A DNA stretch of 64,000 nucleotides, from contig JBAMDO010000574.1 in assembly GCA_037074765.1 (NCBI GenBank), positions 682,001 through 746,000 on the forward strand, read 5' to 3'. A program made the position numbers and the translations under genes. The notes under the pieces were generated by a model. That model was not told where the DNA came from, did not search any database, and saw only the letters and a program-made list of their open reading frames with translations. The first letter of the stretch is position 1; each line of letters opens with the position of its first letter. The DNA is from Mansonella perstans (lineage: Eukaryota > Nematoda > Chromadorea > Rhabditida > Onchocercidae). This document shows, in pieces, positions 25,386 to 38,200 of the stretch.

Positions 25386-28300
25386 ATGATGGTCGGTGTG
25401 CAGTTATTTATATGGGAAATGCTTTTGAGCATTTTGATTAATTTCTCGGTCCTGTGTCAGTGTCAGAAAGTTACGAAAATTAAGTTTTTCTTATACAATT
25501 AAATTATATTGAATTCTTTGATTTAGCTGGTCAGCTATGGTTGATTCACGTTGTAGTCACTTTTTTTACCACAATCATTAGTTTTTTTGTTCGAAATAAC
25601 ACTTTTTTCAATAGATTTTTTAATGAGATGAAACGTCAGTATATTAAGATTTAAGGATCTAAGAAAGTAATTCATATGGATTCATTACTCTGTAATTTGC
25701 TTAGTTACTGTTTCACCAGTTGTCTCATTTTCAGATATATTAATAACGGCAAAAGATGAAAAATTGCGTGATCCAGAAGGGTACGAGGCTATAACACAAC
25801 TGCATCATCAAATGGATGACGATCAGTCCGGTTCCATCGATCGGTTCGAATCAACAGATGTAAGCTCGTGTCATCAACAAATTTTTACTTTTTTTGAACG
25901 CATCCAAACATGATACGTAATATTAATTCGGAAATTATGCGTGTAACTTTTTTTGTGCCATCATTTAAACATTTTTTCCCATTGTAGGTGCTTATTTTCT
26001 CCTCATTATCTGTTGCAAATTATTTCAAGTTGTGTAAATTTTCAGTTTTTAAAAGAAGATATGCAGTTGGGAGGTTCGGATAGAGCTAAGCGAGAGCGTG
26101 CTTTTCATCATAACCATGATGAATTAATAACAGTGGATGACTTATGGGAGGCATGGTTTGCATCTGTAGAACGCTCCTGGACAACAGGAGATATGGTGAA
26201 TTGGCTGGAAAATGCAGTTCGTCTTCCTCAATACGCATCTGTTTTTATGGGAATGGGAATTGACGGTCGCGCTTTACCCAGGTCGGCCTATTGTGAGTAT
26301 TTTTTTCTTTTTTTAACGTATGTTTTATATTTGAAGCACTTATTCGTCTAATATCATTGTTCTGACATCAGACATTGATTAATCTTATCATAATTACGAA
26401 GTATGATGACATTGATCAATTTACATCTGGTGCCCCCATCGATGTTGGCACTTTAATACTTTTCTTAGAGTTAAAATTAAGGTAGAAACATGTTTCTCTT
26501 TTATTTGAGAAATCAGTGGACCGATCAATTTTTCAGGATGGCTGTCGCTAATTCGACCTATCTTTTGTCTGATCTGGGCATCAAAAATTCAGTGCACAAG
26601 CAGAAATTGCGTTTGAAGGCATTGGATGTCGTTCTTTTTGGTTTCAGTGGTCAGTTTTTTGAAAAGTATTGCTGAAATTTTGACGATATGGCACTAAATT
26701 GTTCTAACAATCTTGGAAAAATTTCAGAGAATAATGCATCTCGGCTTAAAGACATTGCTTTGTCAGTCTTAGTGATTATATTAGTTACGGTGCTTTTTGT
26801 TCTTAAAATGCAGCGAACACGATCACATATGCAAATGGAACAGTTGACGGCAAAGTTATCACAGCTAAGATCAATGCAAAGCAATTTTGAAGATATCCAG
26901 CAAAAGTTAGCTTTTTTTGCAGTGTTTTTAAAATTAGCCTCAAAATAACACTTCGTCCGTAACTGATCCTGATAAGTTATATCACCGAAAGTATGAAGCG
27001 GGACTAACTGAATATAAAAAGTCCTTTCTGACTGGGTACAGTTAATCAGTTTGAAACCAAGCAAAGTAATCTGTTTAGTTTTCCGTTTTTTTTTTTTTTT
27101 TTTGCTATAGACCATTTGCTGCTTATGCGAGAAAGAAATTCTAAATTATCATGTTTAGATTTGAAGAGGAACAAAAGAGAAGGCAATCGATTCGAGCACC
27201 GGAAAGCGAACAAGTTGAAACGGTTATTTGTTCAATTGCGCTATAATTTAAGCGACTCTTCTCTTTAGAGACTAGTTCTCGTTTTTTGGAAAACTAAATC
27301 TTACAATTTTTGCATAAATTGCGATTTAGTTCACTGACTAATACTTTCAGCTGAAATCACAACTTTTGGAAGCTGAGCGCTTATTGGAAAGTTCTGGTTC
27401 GGCTCCTCTTGCTTTGCAGCCACTCTTAAGGAGGTTAATTGCTATAATTGTTTGACATAACAAAAGTCGGAATATGTAAGAAGGGATTTGAGAGAATTAT
27501 TCGTCTTAATTGTGTATATTTTTTTCAAGATACAGAAATTCATCTCTTTGAATAAACATTTTTAAGTCTGTTAGTCTTCTGTAAATGTAGAAGATTATAA
27601 ATTTTCAGTGTTTTAGAGCATTTATGGATTTAAATTGGAGAGTTCATTCAAACGTTTAAGAGCTTATCAGATTGAATTTGCTGGCACGACTTAATCTGAG
27701 AGATCGAACAAAGTTCCTACTAAGGGATTTGAACATTCTAGGATTACTTTTATCTTCAGTTTTTTAAAGCGAGAGGATGAGTAGGGACTTCTAGTAGAGA
27801 ACTCTGGACCTTGTTTAAAATTATAAGAAAATAATAATACCATCATGTAGTGCTTTTTTTGCTATTTTTAGGACCTGCGAATTGGAAATTAGTTATGTTG
27901 GACAGCAACGGATGGAGTGTATTGCGGAAATGAGAGAAGCCATTGAACATATCGATAAACTTCGGAAAAAACAATCAAGTCTTGTTTCTTCTATCAAGCT
28001 TGCTACGGGTGCTTCGTCGGGAACAGATCATATTGATTCACGCATTTTTTCTCTGAAGTATAAACTTTCAAGCATATTATAGAATGAGTATGAAAGATGA
28101 GATTGTTCTTGTTTACAAATCACCATTGATTTATTATTAATTATTTGAGAATAGCATTGGCGTTTTGTCGGAGTGCTATAAATATTGCCACCAACTTTGA
28201 AATAATTTTCAATTTTGATTTTTATAATAATGCAAGCAACAAAGACAGAAAATGAAAATCATGAGTTAGTTATTGAACGTGGAACGCTTCTTTTCAGTAG

Positions 28301-30431
28301 AGTATAAAAATAAATATAAAAATAGATATGTCTACTCAGTATTCATTAAGAGCCCGCATGGAGAAAATCTCGTTGGCGATGAGTGAGTGTCATCAGCGGT
28401 GGGCTGAAGTCGAATCACTTTGCGGTTTTTCGTTGATTCCCACGTCGGTTACAGCTGGTAACAATTTAATGATTTCGATTTCATAAAAAAAGTTTTCTGT
28501 CTGGGAAATTTTAGATTGGTCGTATTTAGTGTTTTGGCAGTTTTTATTTTGCATCAGATTTCTTTTTCCGAAAATAAGTTTTTGAAATCATTGTTCATTG
28601 ATGTTCTCTTAAAATATTTTAGTCATTTCTGCACTTGCAGAAATAATGCTTCCTTCTACCGCGGCAGGCAATGTGTTACCGAGAAGTGGATCCTCCAGTT
28701 CGTTTTATCGTAAATCGGGTGAGCCATTTCTAGATGTTCATATAAATCAAAATATTTTCAGAATTTTCGTTTTTTCTGCTTTATCTGAATATGAAATGCT
28801 TAGATTGCTGTTTTCTCTCGAAAAGCTTACCAAGATTGCTAATTGCAACCGGTTAACTTTTTTTTTTTAGCTAAAGTTATCTTTTTGTTTCTCCGTTTAA
28901 AAGCTCCTTAATTTTATTTTTTTATTCATGGCTTGAAAGTGTGTTTTTAATAGTTTGGCGAAAAATAATATCTTACGTTGTGTATCTTGTGATATTCTAT
29001 TATTTTGTGTTTTAATGCATTATTTACTAGTAAATGGAGTAGTCGTCTCTTGAGCTTCATAAGATTCAGAAATATTATTTGTTTTGCTCCACTTACCATT
29101 TACACTTTAATTTTTTTTTTTACCATTTACGTTTTGCTCCATTTACATTTTAAATCTTGCTAACATTTTGCTGTGGTTAGTTCATGTTACTAAGCATGTT
29201 TAGATTTAATTGGAGCTACAATGACGGCGAGCATGCTTTCGTCCTCTACATCTGGAAATAGTCCACCTGCCATAATTGAAGCTTCATCGGATATTAGCGG
29301 TCGAGTATCATCACCTATTTGTTCATGCGCGCATGAAAATTTTACATCTGCGGGAGCTCGATATTTTGATTCTTCAAATTTACAAAGATACATTCACGAA
29401 AACTTGAATGCTTCAAGACCCTTAAAATTTGTAGCCGACAGCAATGAACCATTTCGGCGCTCTGCATCTTTTGGATCGTTTAACAAAGCTCGGCATCTTG
29501 GACCTATTGCCGAAATGCAGAAATCCCGAAATCAAAGTACTGATCATTTCATGGAAGCTGTTGCTGATGCTGAGTTAATATCTGCAGCTCCATCAATTAA
29601 TAAAATGACTGCCCCCACTGCTTCGGCTCCAAAAACTTTCAGTTTCTTTTCACCGTATGCTTTCTTTTTAGTTTTCCTGCTTTATTTTTTAAACAATTCT
29701 GATTGTAGAAAGGAATAACTATTTGCCTTTTGAAGCATGTATTTTAACAAATGCTAGATAAGTTGTATTCAAAATGGGTTTAAAAGCAAGTTTAAGGAAC
29801 TGTATAATCATCATTTACCTAAATAGCAGTAATGAAAGCACACTAAGGTCCGAGATTATTTAGAAAAATGAAAGGTTTTATTCGTTTGACTATTTTCGCA
29901 TTATCTGATGCGTTTTGGTCATATTTTTGTTTGTATTAGCATATTAACGATTCAGTTTTTTACGTTGCATGCAGATACAACTAGTTTCCATAAAAAATTT
30001 ACTGATTTTTTCTCTTTTTTGGTTGAATGTTACAAAAAAGAGTTAAAAAAGATATCGAAGTAATAACTTTGTGGGAAAACAAGACAAGTGTAGTTTAGTC
30101 ATTAGAGTTTGGTACATTTGCTTGATGGTGTGCATTTTATCATTTAATGGACTTGAATTCAATTTTGTGGCCTAATTTTTTTAATAACTACGAGACAGTT
30201 CTATAAGTTTCTCGGAATATTTTTTAATGGTATGTTCATTTCAGGTTCAAACAAGATTTAAAGTTATTGAAACGAAGCATGTCAAATGCAATATTCAGGT
30301 CATCTTCATCGAATAGCAAAGCAAATGGATTTGTGATGACTAAGGAAAAAAATGCGATTAATGTTTCAACAGCTAGTAACAATAAAAAGTCGAAATTTTC
30401 GAATATTTTTCACAGAATGTCAAAAGTCTAA
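25386..30431 (+). CDS. stim-1: STIM1 homolog, ER calcium sensor
   Basis: Twelve exons: 25386-~25461, 25735-25859, 26046-26281, 26537-26649, 26728-26905, 27159-27222, 27351-27433, 27872-28057, 28351-28457, 28641-28718, 29204-29654 and 30245-30431, about 627 aa. Order of parts: signal peptide (exon 1, [13 protein letters not shown]); canonical EF-hand loop [12 protein letters not shown] (about 53-64); SAM domain with [16 protein letters not shown] and [13 protein letters not shown]; one membrane segment ([18 protein letters not shown], about 190-212); cytosolic coiled coils; the Orai-activating CAD/SOAR region with [16 protein letters not shown] and [13 protein letters not shown]; a Ser-rich tail; and a basic end [15 protein letters not shown] that could bind membrane lipid. 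STIM senses loss of ER calcium and gates Orai channels at the plasma membrane. Exon phases agree throughout. Weak points: the exon 1 donor is ambiguous (25455 or 25461), the exon 3 donor is GTCGGC, and the 28351 acceptor is TTAAG. The start follows a TTTTTAG acceptor, so trans-splicing is likely. Confidence 0.96.
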
Positions 30432-32750
30432 CTCAGCTGGTTTGATTCTTTGCAAAATTGTGTTGCATTGTTGCAACAAATGGGCATTAGCGTGATTTCC
30501 TGCTTTAACTAACGCTGCAATCTTTTATGAAATTCGAAAATTTTCTTGTAATGGTCATTAGGAAAGACCAGTGCTCTTTTCCGTATTTACGAAGTGAAAA
30601 CCATCTAAAAATTCCATCCGCATTGTTTTTTTTTTTTTTTTTTCAGTTTTGTCTTCTAACCATGCCAAATTTTTTTATCTATTGCTTTGATGCCAGCTAG
30701 TCGTGTCTAGTATCTCTTCGGAGAAAGAGATTATTTCTTGAATTTTTGCTAAATTTATTTAGTCGTTATAATCGAGCATTATACTAATTATTGCGATACT
30801 CAATTGAATGTTGTTTTTTCATATAATATGTGATCTATTGTATTGACAGTATCTCGAACAGGAATTTGAAAAGAACGCATAATTCTTTCTAGAATCGCAT
30901 AGGTCTTTAGTTATACAGTTCAAGTTTTTCATTTAATGTTCTCTAGTTATTGCGAATTTCAGTAGTGAACATTGTTTTTCGATATTTTTATACCTTGACA
31001 TAAACATCTTTTATTCTTGAAACAAATTTTTATCTAATACAACTTCCGTGAGTTGAGAGCTCATTGATTCCTGTTTGACTTTCATATTTGAAACATTTTA
31101 TCAATTTCCCATTGCAATCTCAAATTTTAAATCTTCGCAGTCTTGAATAACTTATTTTGATTGCAAGGGATATGTCTAATTTACTGATCAAGAATTTTAT
31201 TTTTTCTTTATTCAAGGGGTTTTAAGTGTTCTTGATTCCGTTACCAAATAAAATTTATCTTCAGTTCAGTTAACTGACATAATTTTGAATTTCGACTTTT
31301 GCAAAAAGCTGATCTTTTCATTCATTTTTTTTCTTTATTTTTAATCCATTTTTCTTTGTTTAATTAATGCAGACTTTTTTAATTATGTTGAGACGATGAA
31401 ATAATTTTCGTATCTCCAATATGCTGAAAAATATAGGGATTAACTTATTGTTTCTTCTCTTAGTTCAGGAAACACCTTCCACTTTCTCGAATCATTTTTT
31501 ATTAGCATTATTTTTTTCGAATTCTCTTTGTAGAACTCGTATTGTGGCTAGCTTGAGTCCAAATTTATTAGGATTTCATTTTAGGTCAAAATTGTGCGTA
31601 CCTGAGAGATACTTTGAATATTTTTATTGCATTATTTCGCGTTAGTGATTGGGTTTTAGGCTCATTAAAATAACCGATTCTCTTTTCATTTAATTGTAAT
31701 TGGTTGCTTGATGAACATAGGTATGTCAGAAATATTGTTTCTAGAAAAGAAGACCTTTTAATCTTTAAGCAGTTTATGATTATTTCTGAGGCTGTTTTGT
31801 ATTAGAATTGTTCATTTAATAAATAGGTTCAGATTTTAATAGTTGTATATGAGTTATCATATAAGTTCAGTGGTTTTTTAAGCCATTTTACAGATGGTAT
31901 GAGACATTTGATAGTTATTATTTTCTGAAATGTTCTTTTCATTTTATATGAAAATGATCAATGCCTTTTATATTATTGCAAATTGTTACGATGTTCCTTG
32001 ATCCTGTGTTTCTGTATTGGAAACAATCATAGCTCTTCCTTTCTCTAAATAATTAGGAAAGATTTGTTTTCTTGTATGACCAACTGCTATGCATAAGAAA
32101 TATTTCAATAAATTTTTGTCAAATCTTATTGTTTTGTAGTTGCAGTGAGAAGCTGTGAAAGTTAGTGAACGAAATGAGTGCTTATTTTATAGGATTTATC
32201 GAAAAACGTGTAATTTTTTTTATCTTTATTATTTCACGCAATTCTCTTAACCGTTGAATGCCTGAATTTATCGCAGTTTTTCGTATTTATTCATTTTTTC
32301 ATTTCTTGTTTTAGTCATTTTATACCGTTAATTCAAAGTTTTCCTGTGATAATTGCTTTTTTTTGCATTTTTCGCTTGTATTTTGATTATTGTAAATAAA
32401 ATTTGTTTCGGGGATTCAATTTTTTGCATCGATTCGAACGTATGATAGCGTTCAATTTTGATCTTAAAAAAATTGGTACTTGTCATATTAATTTTAAGGT
32501 CTATTTTAGACTGTATCTAGATGTTGGCAGTGAAAATATGGAAAAATTTTCCCAAAGTTAAATGTATCTAGGCTATATGTGTTGCACTTAGCAAGTAATT
32601 TGTGGTTTCATATGTTAGAATGAACTTATTGAGTGATTTTGTCTATTTCAGATCTATTAGGAAGGAAAACGATATCAATGATATAAATCGAGTTTGTTGT
32701 GAAATATGATTGCTGTGAAAAATGATTGCTTTTTCATCTTTTTTTTTCAG
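30432..32750. other. stim-1 3' region and intergenic
   Basis: AT-rich sequence with T-runs (30627-30645) and several AATAAA hexamers (for example near 31246 and 32107). Some of it is presumably the stim-1 3' UTR. The open frame at 31421-31645 is hydrophobic AT-rich translation without domain or splice support. No gene is supported. Confidence 0.5.
32740..32750 (+). promoter_or_regulatory. 3' splice site before the NIFK-like start, likely spliced-leader acceptor
   Basis: A strong TTTTTTTTCAG lies 12 bases upstream of the chosen ATG at 32763. This decides the start against the upstream ATG at 32706. Confidence 0.55.
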
Positions 32751-32762
32751 AGTTTAAAGAAT

Positions 32763-35120
32763 ATGACTGAGAATAAAGAAATCAAAAATTCGAAACGGAA
32801 GATGGTGTCTTCTAAGTCAGGAATTCAGGAAAAGTCTGGGATTCAGGGAAAGTCGGAAATTGATCCAGAAGGCAATTCAAAGGCCATAATAATCAAACAC
32901 ATTCCCTTCGGATTTTTCGAGAAGGAATTATTGAATTATTTCTTGCAGTTCGGTACTGTTCGACGGGTGCGAGTTCCAAGGAACAAAAAGGTGTGTCCAT
33001 TCTACGCAACTTAAAGACTTCAGTTTGTTTGTTGACGTTGCCGTATCTCCTCTCTCCAATAAAATCTAATCTTCATTCTTTTACTCTTCTGGTTGCTTTT
33101 TGAAATGAGACCAAAACGCTTAAATCTAGACTGAACATTCTTCCGCCTATCTTTAAAATCGAGATCTATATCTGCAATTCTCTTTACCTATAGCTTTTTA
33201 AAAGATTTATTAACTACTTCAAGTTGTCTGCAAAAAGTGGAGAGATAGAAATGTTTACAAATAATATTTGGCAAACAAGATGAAAGTAATACTGGCAAGA
33301 ATATTTGAAATATTCGAAATAACTGAACAGTTTTTTTGCTCATCTTTTTCAAAGAAGCTTCATTTCTCACCTTTTATTAATGTTTTTTTTTTGCTCTTTT
33401 AATTCATTAAACTTACCATTATAGTTTAAGTAAATAATTGAAATTATCCGTATCTGCCTCTTTGGTCTATTTGTCAAGGAATACAAACGTAGGAATTAAG
33501 ATATGAGAACATGAAACTGCTAAAAAAATTACGAACCATACACTTTATTAATAACTTTTCTGCAATTTATTGTGTTTATTTTAAAAACTTTATGTTTAAC
33601 AGATGAGTGGTAACGGGTGAGATTTATTTAGGTTGAACTGAAATTTTTTGACTTATCAAAACTGAAAAGATGATTAATGCTCATAAATTTAGATCGTCTG
33701 ATATGCTTTTGAAACGGTTTGCATTTCCTGTACAAAACGATTGAACAAAGAGTTTTAGAAGCACTTTTCGAATTTAAATTTAAAAGTAAATTTCTAAATG
33801 TTCATTTCGTAACCGGATCTTTTAATTTCGCTATTTCTTGCTATATCGAATGATTAAAAATGTGAATTTTAATACTTCAGAACTGTTGGAACTCATTAAA
33901 ACATTTGCTATAGAGGGACAGGTTGTATTCTTCTATTAATCTTATTTGTCTAAGTTTTATATAGAATGTTTTTCGTAACCTGTTTTATTTCTAGACCGGA
34001 AATCATAAAGGATGGGCCTTTGTACTTTTCACAGATTGTGAGGTAGCACAGTTAGCGGCTGAAGCTATGGATGGTTATTTAATGTTCGAAAAACGATTGG
34101 AATGTAGGTCTCTCTGTGTAACTCTTATTAACATAAAGCGTTTTCGTTATAACAGTAGAGAAACAGTAATAAATTTTGTAGCATAAAAAAATTGATCATT
34201 TACGCTCGTTTATTTGTGTTCACAGTGTAGTGTAACAGTTTGTCTTGTGTCATTAGAACGCTGGAAGAGCCACTTTTTTTCTTGTGTTTTACTTTCAAAA
34301 TGGAAAAGTAAACTGGAAGCGTAGATAGCAAGTTGCTTGTACTATTAATTAATTATCGCTAATTCAAGGATGTTTGTTTCAGGCAAAGTAATAAAAAACA
34401 AAGATTTGCCATCATGTTTATGTAAAGGGCCACGAATAATTCCACCACCATTAAAAAATGCTACTAGAAAACGTCATGCGAAACAACTGAATAAGATGCA
34501 GAGTGGATGGTGTGAAGAAGCATCGAAAGTATGTTTCATTTCATAAATAGAAAACATAGAATAGAAGTCAAAATTCTATTATAGAGACAAAAGTAATTTA
34601 GATTAATTGCAATTGCTTTATCCTGTATTTCAGAAACGATTGTTGAAGAATATAAAAATTAGAGGAAATAAATTTGCTGAACTTGGTTATCAATTACCAC
34701 CCATTGTTGGACTCTCAGAAGCAGAAGTATGTATTTTCTTAGATTTTTTGTTAATTCTTTATTTGTTTCAGCATACAGCTTAGTTTCATCTCATAGATGC
34801 TAGTATCAAACAAGTAAATTACAATGTACATTGCTATTAGAGATCTTCTACAGTAACATTTTCCTAAGCTTCACTATGGTAATAATGGATGCAAACGAAT
34901 TTCTAGCACAAATAGATACTTCGAATGAAAAAGATTTAAAAAATGTCTCTATTTTCAGCAAGTTACACCAGTAATAATGAATGAAGCAAGCCCAATAAAA
35001 ACTGATAAAATGAAATCAGATGATACAGAAAGTCAGGTAGAAAACAAGCTATCCAAAAAGAAGAAAACTCTCTTTGCGAGGACTACAACAAATATGGTAA
35101 GGAGTCAACGAAAACGATGA
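32763..35120 (+). CDS. nifk: NIFK/Nop15-like nucleolar RRM protein
   Basis: Five exons: 32763-32990, 33995-34103, 34383-34528, 34634-34726 and 34959-35120, 245 aa, all phases consistent. The N-terminal 38 residues are basic and contain a small repeat (KSGIQE KSGIQG KSEI). A single RRM spans about 41-118: RNP2-like IIIKHIPFGF and RNP1-like KGWAFVLF, with QFGTVRRVRVPRNKKTGNHK between. The C-terminal part has GPRIIPPPLKNATRKRHAKQ and a Lys-rich end (KLSKKKKTLF...SQRKR), typical nucleolar targeting composition. Position and spacing of the RRM, FGTV...R..R.KKTGN.KG and the basic tail match NIFK (MKI67IP) and yeast Nop15, which act in 60S ribosome subunit assembly. The human protein's FHA-binding region is not obvious here. 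The start follows a TTTTTTTTCAG acceptor at 32750; an upstream in-frame ATG (32706) lies inside the T-rich intron-like sequence and was not used. Confidence 0.87.
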
Positions 35121-35228
35121 AAAGTAGAATAAAAGAAACAAGTTTGGAGGTGCTCTTCGACTTTATTGGATTACTTTATAATGCTGTTATGTTCCAATTA
35201 TGTTGTTTATATTTTATCTTTTACATCA

Positions 35229-35234
35229 AATAAA
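35229..35234 (+). promoter_or_regulatory. Polyadenylation signal after the NIFK-like gene
   Basis: AATAAA about 110 bases after the stop codon. Another AATAAA lies closer, near 35127. Confidence 0.5.
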
Positions 35235-35239
35235 AATTT

Positions 35240-38200
35240 TCAATCATTTATTTACGCCACATTCGATGTATGTGTCAGCTAAAGATTCTAATTTGTTGAA
35301 AACAAGCAAACTAATCAATGTTATGTTACTAAAACAACCAATATTGACTTGCGTCATGACAATATTTGATGTTTCGTCGGTATACTTATAAATTAGATTA
35401 CCTGCAAATATTCTAATGAATATATTAGCAAAGTCAAAAAAATGATAATATAGTCAAGCGTCAAATGCTTCTCAAATTACTGGAATAAAGCTCATAGGGA
35501 TGTATGAAGAATTGGATATCAAAAGCGAAATTGATAACATAGATTACTTTTCTAAACTGTTCTCGCGCATTAGCATCAATTGAAGTTATTACTGCATTTT
35601 CTTTGATCCCTTCCTGTTCTTATCTCTTTCCCTTTTCCTCTCTCTCTTCAGTCCGATTTCATTTTCATCATTATGTCCCCTAAATTTTCATGCTAGTTTT
35701 AGTAAAGGCTACACCGCTCTAGGCAATCAATCAAGTCTTGCTTGTTGATTCTCAATTCTCATGTCCTTACTTTTGCAGTTTCCCAGCTTTGCAGCTACCG
35801 TCGATACTTTCCTGCTACTACCGAATAAGGAATACTAATAACTTTGATCCTTTGTATTGATGCGATCTACATATTCCTCAAAGAAATCGGTAATTGTTAA
35901 GTATATTCAATGTAGCATTGAATCTTTCCATACAGTACTAATATAAGTGCAGTCAAAAAATTATTTGATAGTACAATTGGGAATCTTTTTCCTAAAAAAC
36001 TTCCAGAATTTGTACTCATTTGTTTTTTACCTAACCTTGATTTTTTTCTTTATAACATATATTTTGCAGTACGGTATGATCTTTGCAAGGCAATACCGTA
36101 TAATCCTTGTAAAATTCATTTTCTTGTTATATCATTATTTTAAAAAGTAGACAAACCATTTAATCTGCTCTTCAAATTAATTTCACAATTTCATTCAGTC
36201 AATCGCAATATGTAATTGAAAGTGTAATTGACAAGATGCCACAAAAATCATGCTTTAGCGATTGATGAATGAAAAGTTTCTTATTGCACTGTTCTGAAAG
36301 TTAAAATTTTTAATTTATTCTAGTGCAATTTATTTCGGAATTGCTTGAAAAAAATTTGAGTTGCTCAATATTTTATTCAGAATGAATTATTTCTCGGACC
36401 TAAGTAATTCCTTAGCGATAATCTTAAATTTTAATCTAATTTGCTGAGACAGATTAAACGATGAAACGAATCAAACTTAATCATTTCTGCCAGATTCATC
36501 AAGTTCTGATTGAAGTTACAGTATCATTGCTACCAGAAAGGATAATTTTTTTCGCATGGCATAAAAGATCCGAAGTTTTAAGCTTCTGATTGGAATAAAT
36601 TCTCTTTCACAATATCTTCGTTTTAATTCCATACAAATTTTCCACGTCTCTTTCCTTCTTGTCCTTTGCCATAATACAATTTTTGGCTCACAAACAAACT
36701 TTAAAGAAATTTTTTTCAAATTGTCAAATTATGGTATCAATTGCAAATGTCTCTTAGTTATGCAGTTAAAAATGATGTCGAATGAAGTAGTTTCGGCAAC
36801 GAAACTGATGAAATTATTTGATAAAATCCAACAACAGCAATATTTGACAATTATGTCGGTGATAGTGATAACAATCAAAATACTGACGGCGATGATCATA
36901 CCAACGATATCATAATGGCGCAGCAACGATCATAGGAATAGAATAGTGATATGTTATCAGTGGTCATAGTGTTGATATGATATGATACGAGGGAATTAGG
37001 ATAGTAATAAGGATAGTGATAGCAATAACGACAACCATAACGATGATAATAGTAATGATCAAATAAGAAAGCAAGCAATTTTCAACATCAATTCGACTTT
37101 TCCCTTTTTCTCTCACCTTTCCATGCGTATTAAAAAAAAAATGAAAAATAATAAAAATCAATTAATTGAAATAGTAGCATAGGGTCGAATTCCATAAAAG
37201 TTTTAAGAATCTATGATGAAAAGAAAACGAGTCAGTGAAAATTCCTCATAAAATCTTTGATTACCAATTTACGAGCAATAATTAATTTAAAAAATTTAGT
37301 GCAGATGTTGACATGTTGCAGATGTTGCTTGAAGCCATTTACCTTGACTTCCCATTATTCTTCTTCTAAATTCGATAATTAGATAATTAGAAAATGAAAT
37401 AGTTAAAGATCATGGTAGAAACAAAGAAACGGAGACGGCATGACAAAATAGTAATATCAGTACAAAAGTTAAAATATTTAACACAGAAGTATATATCCTG
37501 AAAAACGTTAAAAAATGAAAGGTGAAAATTTTAGAAAATTAAATTATTTTTATTTTCCATACTACCTTAGCCTTTTTTGAATAATTCATTTCTCAATTGT
37601 GACAATAATCTCTGAGCAGGCAATTTTACTCGATAATTGCCAATAATGTATGAAAGCAAATAATTTGCCAATTATAGATAAAAGAGGATAGATGGAGCTT
37701 CATCGTCTAATTACTAGCATGGAAAGTCAACAAAATGATGAAGAATCAGTGCCTTGATCTTTGTGTATCCAAAGGGAGGTATATATTTGCATGTGTGTGT
37801 ATGTATCTGTATGTGTGTGCGTGTGTGTGATCAGGGAGGCCTGCAAACGAACAAATTAATTGCTTTCTAAAACTGCATTAAATTAGTTTATGTAGGAACT
37901 CTATGTAGATGAATGATGTAGAAGGCATCATCCAATTACTTCTTTGTTCGTAGCAATTTATTTTGATAATTGCTAAAGTGATGAGTAAGCAACTAATTAA
38001 TTGCCATATTGAGCGACAAGACTTTTTCTCGAGATCATCTCGAGAATAGTAGCATCGTTTCAGAAGAGAAATGTGAGAGAGGAAAAAGGAAAGGCCATTG
38101 TTATAAGTGAAAGAAAAGAGGATTGGATGGAAATCCATCAAAATGTAGCTTAATTAACTTAATTAATCCCATCAAAGTCAGACAATATTGAAGCTTATTA

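Noticed and set aside
31421..31645. 74-codon plus frame between stim-1 and the NIFK-like gene
   Set aside because: Phe- and Leu-rich AT translation without splice support or recognisable domain.
32425..32460. GATTCGAAC, possible tRNA T-loop complement
   Set aside because: No acceptor stem, D-loop or anticodon arm can be built around it on either strand.
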